From: Ophthalmolycus amberensis
Lineage: Eukaryota; Chordata; Actinopteri; Perciformes; Zoarcidae
Direction of reading: 5' to 3'
Length of the DNA: 64,000 bases
Assembly (NCBI GenBank): GCA_024529925.1
Contig: JAFEUB010001022.1
Coordinates: 407,501 to 471,500, forward strand
Positions 1 through 10,910 of this stretch are shown one piece after another. Each line of letters starts with the position of its first letter. Within the stretch, counting starts at the first letter, position 1. The translations under genes were made by a program, and so were the position numbers. The notes under the pieces are model-generated. The model worked only from the letters and a program-made list of their open reading frames with translations. It did not search any database and was not told the DNA's origin.

Positions 1-1692
1 TTAAATATTCTACCCTTCTTCATACATTTGTTTCCTCCTGTTATACCGTATGTCCGTAAATACCGTAAATTAGATTCGTTGGCTGCAGACAAATGTCGAA
101 GATGTAAATGTGGCTCACCGTTGAAGACGAAGACATCTTTACGGTTTGTCTGGTCACTTTCAGTGTTATTCCACTCTGTCCAGAGGCCCCTCTCCTTCAG
201 CCAGAACGGTGTCCAGACCGCATAGCAGACACACAGGCAACCGGCCAGCCCCACACAGCACTGAGAAAACCTGAAGCGACTGATGGAGTCCTTAAGCTCC
301 AGCAACATCATATCTCTGCACTACTGGGAGAGGCAAGGAGAATGGAGGAGACAGCAGGAAAGAGATGTGTATTTAGAGTGTATTGAAATTGAGAAACAGA
401 AGGAAAGTCTCAATACTGACCTAGTTCATATAAATCAGCTTTAAAAACATAAAATTGTATTGAAAGTACGGTCTTACCTTTGTTGTTGTCGAGAAGAAAC
501 AGGAACAAAGCTGTGAGGTTAGTCAGTTACAGGTACGTTTGCACTACTAGTATTACACTGTTTACTGCTGTACAAATACTACCCTACTGTACAAACACCC
601 TTCTTCTACTGCTCAAGACCGCAAGTCCTCACTTGCAACTCAAACCCTTCAGTGTTACTCCGCCTCTGCTGCAATGGAAACTCCCCCAGCCAGCGGCTAA
701 ATTTCCCCCGTGAATTCTCCACTGTGGCCCACCAGCTCACGCTGTAGAGAAAGTGAAAGCACCATTCAATATTTGAGGAAGCAGAAGTTTGTGTAGCCAA
801 CATTGAGCGATAAGGAATAAAGAATAACTGGACAACAAAAGGATGAGTCTTTAAATTCTCTTGATTCCTGGGAGATACTCTGTAACTGTAAAATACCACT
901 CAGACATTTGTTTGCGTCAAATGCAGAAACTGTGTGAGCGGGTGAGAAAGCAGGTCATTATGCACGACAACACATTTAAGGAAATCCCACTCTCGGTTTG
1001 TCACAGCGTGATGTGTGGTCGATGGCGTCCTCGACCTCAGATATCTCTCCTCTTCGTCATACCACCAATGGAATGGCGCCCACAGCCCACCCAAAAGAAA
1101 GTGTTCAAAATGTCACATTAAAATGTCATCGGAGCATGTTTCACACAAAATAAGATCGGAAACATCTTAAAATAAATTCACCGGTCAATTCAGATGTACT
1201 CTAAAATAAAGATGATAGTCAAATAAAGAATCGATACATTCCTTTATTTACAGATCATTACATTTACAGAAAGTACAAAACTTCCTGACAAAATAAAGCG
1301 CATCTGATCAAACTATAAAGATGTTGAATTCAGATTACGATTAAAATGTTTAAGAATAGCGTGTGATTGATTTTGGTTGATATACATTTGGCATTCACTG
1401 AGTTGGAGTAAATAAACATAAATTCTGGATACAGTCTGGATTACAAAAAAACTGTTTAAAAAGCAGTTTTAGAATAAGGCCTAGAGATGCAGGTAGAAAA
1501 GCACTAACCCTTTCCTCCTCTTTACCCTGCTCTCAGCTAACGTTTCCTCGTCACTAAAGATCAGCCATCAGATTTGACTTTGCGTCAGGTGTTCGTGTCA
1601 AGCTTTTCACCATGAACGCAGGGAGTAAGGACGACGCTGAAGGGCCGCCTATTGAAATTTGGCAGCTACATTCGTGCCTGTTTATCCGAAGC
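1..1692. other. Sequence downstream of accs; no gene recognised
   Basis: I see no convincing coding exon here on either strand; the open frames are short and lack recognisable domains or paired splice signals. The part nearest 1692 should be the 3' UTR of the minus-strand accs gene. The rest is intergenic as far as can be judged. Confidence 0.5.
1243..1248 (-). terminator. Candidate polyadenylation signal of accs
   Basis: TTTATT on the plus strand reads AATAAA on the minus strand, about 445 bases past the accs stop codon. I found no earlier canonical hexamer between the stop and this point. Cleavage-site usage cannot be judged from sequence alone. Confidence 0.3.
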
Positions 1693-2111
1693 TTACTTTC
1701 TGGCTCTCTGCAGCAGGGTCTTGAATACATCAAGAATCTCTGGGTCCTCCCCAGCCGACAGCTCTGGAGTGTTTTTCTCCAGCCAATCGGAGGCGTGGAT
1801 CTGGTGCCTGAGAGTGCCAATCAGAGAGTCCAGGCTGTCAGCGGGCTTGGATGCCTGGCAGTCCAGCAACACAAGCTCCTCAGTGGCCAGCGAGCCCGTG
1901 TCAGGAACAGGGCTGTCCTTCTCCTTCTCCTGGTCCGATGACTTGCTCTGGGGTGATGATGTTGAATTGACAACCGCAGCATTGTCTGAATCTGCACTGT
2001 CCTCTTTCACTGATGTGTTGCCCTCCTCACTGGCTTCTTTGATAGAGTGTGAAAAAGGGCTGGTGCTTTTTTCTTTGATTTCCTTCAAGGCCTCCTTAAT
2101 TCGCTTCAAGC
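1693..2111 (-). CDS. accs: accs exon 15 (last exon, C-terminal tail)
   Basis: Begins GLKRIKEALKEIKEK, completing the aminotransferase fold, then runs about 120 residues of Ser-, Asp- and Glu-rich sequence to LLQRARK and a TAA at 1693-1695. The acceptor is TTATTTCAG|GCTTG. Most of the tail lies beyond the conserved fold and its closing part (LDSLIGTLRHQIHASDWLEK) looks helical. I do not recognise a domain in it. Confidence 0.85.
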
Positions 2112-5100
2112 CTGAAATAACATAAAAACATTAGCAGAACACGTCAGAACCCATTATCCATTAAAAGCAGAAGATAAACCGTAACAACACAATTTGGGTG
2201 AATAAATGAAATGATCCATAATCTACTCAATGTCTAGTTCAAGACAAGAGAATGGGAATTAGAGGGAACAACACAAAACAACTACATACATCAACCTTTC
2301 AACATATTATATGAGACAGACTACAGACTGACCGAGCTGAAGGTGGTGCTGCTGCTGTGCGAAGACGATGCGGAACCAGCCGGGCGTGGAGCAGGAGAAG
2401 GCCTGACCACAGCTCAACACCACCTTGTGTCTGAGGAAATGCCTCCACAGACACAACTCCTCCTCAAACGTCGACTCTCTGAGGTACTACACAAATGGAG
2501 AGATAGGAGTGACGCATCCAGAAACACCCGCGTGGGGTTATTGTGCATTTGAATTAGTGCCAGTAAGAACTGAAAATATGTCCGCCCCAGCAGCGTAGCG
2601 GGACTTTGATCTTGGTACCTCTCGGAGGTCGGCCCAGAGATACAGTGTAGCAGGTCTCTCCAGGCAGGGGACGCCCATACTCTGCAGCTCTCCTGTCAGG
2701 TAACTGTGAGCAGCTTTCAGTCTGCGTCTGTTCTCGGGTAAAAAAACGCCGCTGATCCACTCTGGAACAGGAGAGCGTGAAGTGGCAATACGTACGTGTA
2801 AATGAAATGTCACATGTCTTTGTGCAGCAGAACCACGCTGTGCTCCTGTCATATCAGAGGAAGCCGGGGGGAAAAAGGGGGCAATATCTATCGGAAGCGG
2901 GGAAACCGCTACAAAGCACATTTCTGAATTGTTGAAAAGCTTGCATTCTAAATAATTCCAGTTTAGCAATTTAAACCCAACAAAAAACTGCTTGCTGAGT
3001 ACAAGGACAGCTGATTGTATTAGTGTGAATCTTGACTGGTCTTTACCAAAAGAGGGTTGATGTGATGATTATTTTCTCAATACATTGCAAAAGCACATGA
3101 GAAGCGTGGCTCCATACCTCTGTCCTGAAGCAGTTGTGCTACTTGGTGCTGGGTTGTTCCAGAGACACCGTGGAAGGCGCCCAGGTGGGCCATGGCCTCC
3201 ACGAGGTCTGCGTTCTCCGTGTACAGAGTGCCCAGTCTGGTTCCTGACATTGCAAAATCCTAGAAACGACAGATTATTATAAATTTTTTTTTATCTTCAC
3301 ATACATACATGAAATTCCACGTCTGCATTTAACCCATCCTAAGCATTTGTGAGCAGTGGGCTGCTAGGAAGCAACTTGGGGTTCAGTGTCTCGCTCAAAG
3401 ACACTTTGACATGCGGACAAAAGGTTGCGATAGCAAATTTCTACAGAGTATTTAATTATACTTAGGTACTTAGTATATATTTATACTCAGTATATTGTAT
3501 TCATGCATAAGTACTTTTGCTCAGTAGACCTTCTTTGTGCTAGCGTACGTGCTCAAATGTATCTTGCTGTTGTAGCTAGAATTCACCCTTGCCGGCACGC
3601 AAAGAAATCTGTAACTATGTTATGTATGAGAATATTCCAGCGCCAAGGCCGTCTGGCCGCTTGTTTTAGTTGCTGGCCGCTGGTTTTTCATGGTCGTTTC
3701 CATCAGTCTGAGACCAAAATGTGCCGGGGAATCGGACAGACAACCTTGTGATTAAAAGGGACAACCCTGAGTCACAGTCGCCTCAAGAGGAAGTAAATGA
3801 AAAAGGAAGGGTGAAAGCAAACACCCACTGAGGAAATAACGAGAGATTTCACTGTACTGTGAGCAGGGACAAAAAAACAACCTCACACACTCGTACAGCG
3901 CAGAACAGAACGTACTTTGCTCAGCCCCCACATTACATGTGTCCTCTGTGCGTCGGGCAGGCTGAAAGAAGAGCACATCGTTGGCAATTAAGAGGCTGTC
4001 CTCGGCCACAGTCGTTATGATTAAAGCTCTAATAGAGTAATCATGCAGAGGTTGGGTTCATGCAGTACCTGTCTATACTGAGGACACTGTGAAAGGCAAC
4101 AGGTCCATCAAAGACCGTCAGCATGTATATTTCATCAACGATAGAGTGGAGCTCATGTCTGAAGCCGGGAATCGTAGCGGGAAAGAGAACATAAACATAT
4201 ACCATATTATATATACATATAACATTCTGAGAAACGTGAAGTTAGCTAAACCAGAGGCTACAGTTACATGTAAGATAAGATAAAATAAGATAATCCTTTA
4301 TTAGTCCCTCAGTGGGGAAATTACAGGATTACAGCAGCATTGCTCACAAGTAATAAAATAAAAGATAAAAATCAAGTAATATAATAAACTAAACAGTAAA
4401 CAGTAGAACAGTAATAAAATAAGACAGTAAAGAAGAGTATTAGATATACTAAATATGCCAGTATATACAGAATCTACAGAATATACAGAATATACAGGCG
4501 GATCAGGTAAATACTTAAAACGTATTGGATATTGCACGGTTTAGATAAGATATTGCACCAGGTGAATGAATTAAAGTGTTCAGTGTGTGCAAAGTGTTCG
4601 TGTTCAAGTGTTAGTGGTCCACCGAGAGCAGTTTGTTGTGCAGCCTGACAGCAGCGGGGAGAAAGGACTTGCGGTACCTCTCCCTCAGACACCGGGGGTG
4701 AATCAGCCGGTGACTGAAGGAGCTGTGCAGAGCTGCCAGAGTGTCCTGCATGGGGTGGGAGGCGTGGCTCATCAGGGATGAGAGCTTCGCCATCATCCTC
4801 CTGTCTCCCACCACCTCCACAGTATCCAGTGGACACCCCAGCACGCTGCTGGCCTTCCTCACCAGTTTGTCCAGTCTCCTCCTGTCATACCCGGGGTATA
4901 CCCCGGGGCCAGAGCAGGCGACATTGAGTCCTACCTGAAAGTACTGGCTAAAGATAACCGTAAATACAGTAAGATTGTTATTCACGTCGGCGGGAATGAC
5001 AGCCGGCTACGGCTCTCTGAGATCACTAAAGTAAATGTGGAATCTGTGTGTACATACGCAAAAGCCATGTCGGACTCCGTAGTTTTCTCTGGCCCCCTCC

Positions 5101-8100
5101 CGAATCTGACCAATGATTAAATGTTTAGCCGCATGTCATCGTTTCACCGCTGGCTGTCTTGGTGGTGCCCAGCAAACAATGTGGGCTTCGTAGATAACTG
5201 GGACACTTTCTGGGGAAAACCTGGTTTGCTTAGGAGGGACGGCATTCATCCTACTTTGGATGGAGCAGATCTCATCTCTGCAAATCTGACCCAGTTTCTG
5301 TATGGACCTGGTACATGACAACCCAGAGATCAGACCAGGAAGCAGAGTTGCAGTCTTACACACTCCTCTGAGCTTCCATTAGAGCAGTTACTCACGCAAA
5401 ACCACATAGAGACTGTGTCTGCCCCACGGCCACTTAAATTAATTAAATCAAAAATAAACGATCGAGGAGTTAAACAAAATAACTTAATCCAAGTTAAAAC
5501 TACCGCAACAGTACAACAAAATAGGATAATTAAATGTGGACTCTTAAATATCAGATCTTTGTCATCTAAAGCTCTACTAGTAAATGAGCTAATATCAGAT
5601 AATCATATTGATTTATTTTGTCTTACTGAAACCTGGCTGAGTAATGATGAATATGTCAGCCTAAATGAATCAACTCCTCCAAGTCATATCAATACTCACA
5701 TTCCTCGAGGCGCCGGCCGAGGAGGTGGAGTAGCAGCCATCTTTGACTCTAGCCTATTATTAAACCCTAAACCTAAACTCGACTATAACTCATTTGAAAG
5801 CTTGGTTCTTAGTCTTTCACACCCAACCTGGAAAACAATACAGCCAGTTATATTTGTTATAGTGTACCGGGCCCCAGGTCCGTATTCTGAATTTTTATCG
5901 GAATTTTTTCAGTTTTTATCAAGTCTCGTCCTTAAAACAGATAAAGTAATTATTGTAGGTGACTTTAATATTCATGTGGATGTCGAGAACAATAGCCTCA
6001 GTACTGCATTTGTCTCATTATTAGATTCGATTGGTTTCTGTCAGAATGTACAGAAACCCACTCACTGTTTTAACCACACTCTCGACCTGGTTCTGACTTA
6101 TGGCATTAACATAGAAGATTTAATAGTCTATCCACAGAACCCTCTTCTATCGGACCATTATCTAATAACCTTTGAATTCTTACTAACGGAGTGTACACCG
6201 TTAAGCAAGAGTTACTACACTAGATGTCTATCTGATGGTGCCGTAGCTCAATTTAAAGAAGCGATTCCGTCTGTATTTAACTCAATACCATGCTTCAATA
6301 TAACAGAGGACTCCTGTGCTAACTTTAGTCCTACCCAGATTGATCATCTTGTCGACAGTGCTACAAGCTCACTGAGAAGGACACTAGACTCTATTGCTCC
6401 TTTAAAAAAGAAGTTGGTAAAACAAAGGAGGTTCGCTCCATGGTATAACCCTGAAACCCGCAAATTAAAGCAAACATCGCGAAAACTTGAAAGAACATGG
6501 CGTTCCACTAACTTGGAAGAATCTCGGTTACTCTGGCGAGACAGTCTTAAGACATATAAGAAGGCCCTCCGTAATGCCAGAGCAGCTTATTACTCATCGT
6601 TAATAGAGAAAAATAAGAACCCCAGGTTCCTCTTCAGCACTGTAGGCAGGCTGACAGAGAGTCACAGCTCTGTTGTGCCGAGTATCCCTATAGACCTCAG
6701 TAGCAATGACTTCATGAACTTCTTTAATGATAAGATTATAATTATTAGAGAGAACATTAATAATCTCCTGCCCTCGACCGATCTTTCCACAAATAGAGTA
6801 ACCTTAGAAACAGCTGTGAACCCTGATATATGTTTAGATGGCTTTACTCCCATTGACCTTGACAAACTGACTTCAACAATTTTTACGTCTAAACCTTCCA
6901 CCTGTCTTAGACCCTATACCGACTAGGCTGCTTAAAGAAGTGCTACCATTAATTAGCACAACTTTATTAGATATCATCAACCTGTCTTTAGTAACAGGTC
7001 ATGTACCACAGTCCTTTAAAGTAGCTGTGATTAAACCTCTTCTTAAGAAGCCCACTCTGGATCCAGAGGTGTTGGCCAACTATAGACCGATCTCTAACCT
7101 TCCCTTCCTCTCTAAGATCCTTGAGAAAGCAGTTGCAAATCAGTTGTGTGACTTTCTGTGTAACAATAGTTTATTTGAGGATTTTCAGTCAGGATTTAGA
7201 AAGCATCATAGCACAGAGACAGCTCTGGTAAAAATAACTAATGACCTTCTAATCGCATCAGACAAAGGACTCGTCTCTGTTCTTGTCCTGTTAGACCTTA
7301 GTGCTGCGTTCGACACTATAGACCACTGCATCCTGTTGCAGAGACTGGAACATTATATTGGCATCAAAGGAACCGCACTGAACTGGTTTGGATCCTATTT
7401 ATCGGATCGATCTCAGTTTGTTTATGTAAATGATGAAGCCTCGATGAAGACCAACGTCAGTTATGGAGTTCCACAAGGTTCTGTGCTTGGACCAATCTTG
7501 TTCACCTTATATATGCTTCCTTTAGGCAATATTATTAGAAAACACTCTATTACCTTTCATTGTTATGCAGATGATACTCAATTATATATATCGATCAAAC
7601 CAGATGAAACCAACCAGCTTGCTAAACTGCAAGCGTGTCTTAAGGACATAAAAACCTGGATGACCTGCAACTTCCTGATGTTAAACTCAGACAAAACTGA
7701 AGTTATTCTACTAGGCCCAGAACACCTCCGAAATCAGTTATCTAATGATATAGTTTCTCTAGATGGCGTTGCCCTGGCATCCAGCAGCACCGTCAAGAAT
7801 CTTGGAGTTACCTTTGATCAGGATTTGTCTTTCAACTCTCAGATAAAAATTATTTCTAGGACTGCCTTTTTTCACCTACGTAATATTTCAAAAATCAGGC
7901 ACATCCTATCTCAAAGCGATGCAGAGAAATTAGTTCATGCATTTGTTACCTCTAGACTAGATTACCGTACTGCAATTCCTTATTTTCAGGCTGCTCTAAT
8001 AAGTCTCTTAAATCTCTCCAGTTGATCCAGAATGCTGCAGCTCGTGTACTAACAAGAACTAAGAGAAGAGATCATATTACTCCTGTATTAGCTTCTCTGC

Positions 8101-10876
8101 ACTGGCTCCCTGTAAAATCTAGAATAGAATTTAAAATCCTTTTACTTACCTACAAAGCCCGAATTGGTCAGGCTCCATCATATCTTAAAGAGCTTATAGT
8201 ACCATACTGCCCTACTAGAGAGCTGCGATCCATTGATTCAGGGTTACTTGTGGTTCCTAGAGTCTTAAAAAGCAGGATGGGAGCCAGAGCCTTCAGTTAT
8301 CAAGCTCCTCTTCTGTGGAACCAGCTTCCCGTTTCAGTCCGGGGGGCAGACACACTCACCACATTTAAGAGTAGGCTTAAGACTTTCCTCTTTGATAGTG
8401 CTTATAGTTAGGGCTGGCTCTGGCTTGCCTTGGACCGGCCCATGGACAAACTGGTATAAGCAAAAACTACAGGGGGACTTCCTACACTGAGCACCTCTCT
8501 CCTCCTCTTCTTCACCTCCGTCTGTATGCATTGATGTCCCATTAATGCTCATTACTAACTTTACTTCTTCCCCGGAGTATTTGTGCTTTCTCGCCTCACA
8601 GGATGACCGCAGTTTTATCTGGACACTGGTTCTTCAACCAGCCATGGCCCTGCTGACACCTACTACGATCTTAATTATTAACATTATTAATCCTATTACC
8701 GATACCATTAATGCACAGTACTGATTTTGTCTCTTCCCCGGAGTCTTTGTGCTTCCTCTCCTCACAGGTTTCCATGGAGCATGGTTTCATCTGGACCCTG
8801 GTCCTTCCTCCTACCATGGCCCTGCTGACTCCAACTGCTAATATCACTTTTATTATTACTCACATTACTATTTCATACTACCGATACCATTAATGCACAT
8901 TATTGACCTGCTTCTTCACCAGAGTCTCTGTGCTTTCTCGCCTCACAGGTTCCTGTGTATCCCGGTTAAACCTGGACCAGGTCTTGCCTCCTGTCGTGGT
9001 TGTGTCATACATTGAATGTGCTGTAATTACATTGAATGTGTTGTAATTCACTATCCTGTTCTACACATGACATCATTGCACTTCTGTCCATCCTGGGAGA
9101 GGGATCCCTCCTCTATTGCTCTCCCACAGGTTTCTTCCTCTTTCCTCCCCGTTAAAGGGGTTTTTTGGGGAGTTTTTCCTGTTCCGATGTGAGGGTCCCG
9201 GGACAAGAGGATGTCAAATGTGTACATATTGTAAAGCCCTCTGAGGCAAATTTGTTATTTGTGATTTTGGGCTATACAAAAATAATTGAATTGAATTGAA
9301 TATACAGTGCAGCATAAATAATAAACCTTGGTTTTATATTGTTAATCATTGTTTATGAGAAAGAAAATGCAACAGAAATGTAAAATGGTCCCCTCAGCGT
9401 CCTGCGTCAGTGTAAAAGCACCGTGGTTTATGGTTACACCAGCTCGGTGCCTGCAAGCGTCTGTGGAGGGAATTACTCTGGCGAGATGATTTAGAAAACA
9501 TGATGCAGGAGACTCCTTGGCACATAGCTGCACTTGACAATATGTTGATGGTTAAGAGAGGTGATAAAACTCCATCAAGAGCGCTTGATATTCCATACAC
9601 GGGACACCAGCTCCCAGGCCGTAAAATAAAGCAGTTCACACAGGACCTGTGTGCGGTGCTCTGGCACTTGGCGCTTTGTGCTTGAGAATTACAGTGTGAG
9701 ATAATAGTGGGGAAAAACACACCTTTTGGCGAACTCCAAGAAGGCAATCATCTCTTCCGGGGTGTAGATCTCAGCCAGAGGGTTGTGGGGGTTCATCAGT
9801 ATAACAGCTCGGATAGTCAAACCCTAAAACAGATGGCCATGAATGTCTTTTAAGTCTTTCGAAATGAACCTGCGTAAGAATAAATGCATTCATGAATTAC
9901 CTCTTGTTTGGCCCTTTTAAGCCCTTCTTCTAGTTTGCCCACAGTGAGGTGGAAGGGTCGACTGCCTTTGCCATCGGCCTAAAAATGAAAAATACCAAGA
10001 CAACAACTGACAATACACCTTACTGAGCGAGACCACATGGTGCACTTAAAAGGTGAACGCAATAAGCATATAAATGTGAGGTATATTGAATGTATATATG
10101 ATCAGTACGGCACAACGAGTACATAAAGAGCAGACATTTCAAACACAAGCACATAGTAAGCACTGCAAGTACCGGTACATCAGGCTCTGTATTCCTACCT
10201 CACAGTCAAGAGGGACATGGAAGACTTTTACGTCACTATACAGGTCTAGATCCTCGGTGATACTGCCGTAGAAAGGAGTAGGGATGAGAATGGCATCTAC
10301 AACATGAAATACACAATGACCACCGACATACAAAACACATCCACCAAGACCCATGTGAGCTACTATTTAGGGTATTAGTGCTCATTTAGAAGCAAATTCA
10401 ACAATTTGTAAAAATGTGCTCATCTGAATTTGCCAGGCAAATAAATGGTTTCCCATAATAAGGATCCGTGTTGAGAGTAAAGAGACAAACACGGGCTGCT
10501 TTTGAGGCTCATGACTTTCAAAGCACTTGTTGAGCAAAACAAATATGTTACATTGCTTTAAATGAGGCATCGCTTGCCATGGCACCAAAAAGAATAAGCA
10601 ATTTATGTAGCTGCCTAAATAAATAAATTAATGAAAAGGTGTTTTGTATAAATGATTATGCTACAACTTCCCCCTTCTATTATATAGTATACAAAGATAT
10701 TTTTGTTGTTGTTATTGCACACATATTTGTATTCATGCAGTATAGGATGTATTGTGTGTGTGTGTGTGTGTCAGTGCATTCTGAACCTACCTTCAGGGTC
10801 ACAAATGACTGCAGCAATACACGAGAAGAGGGAACAGCAGCCATTCATCACCACAACCTGAACAAACAAACAACAA

Positions 10877-10910
<34 letters not shown>

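Larger units (their letters stand above)
4922..9300 (+). mobile_element. L2-clade non-LTR retrotransposon, long but broken copy
   Basis: It holds, in order, remains of ORF1 (SGNH esterase-like), ORF2 with an apurinic endonuclease domain, reverse transcriptase and C-terminal part, a 3' UTR with threefold internal repetition, and a 3' end made of ATTGA units (9284-9300) as in fish L2/Maui-type elements. The 5' end is truncated inside ORF1, where a Rex1-like fragment begins. ORF1 has an internal stop and ORF2 at least two frame breaks (about 6905 and 8000), so the copy is unlikely to move by itself. It is inserted antisense in the largest accs intron (4159-9722). Confidence 0.9.

Noticed and set aside
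2538..2969. 143-codon minus-strand ORF taken as one gene
   Set aside because: Only its middle (2619-2761) is coding, as accs exon 13; both ends are intron read-through.
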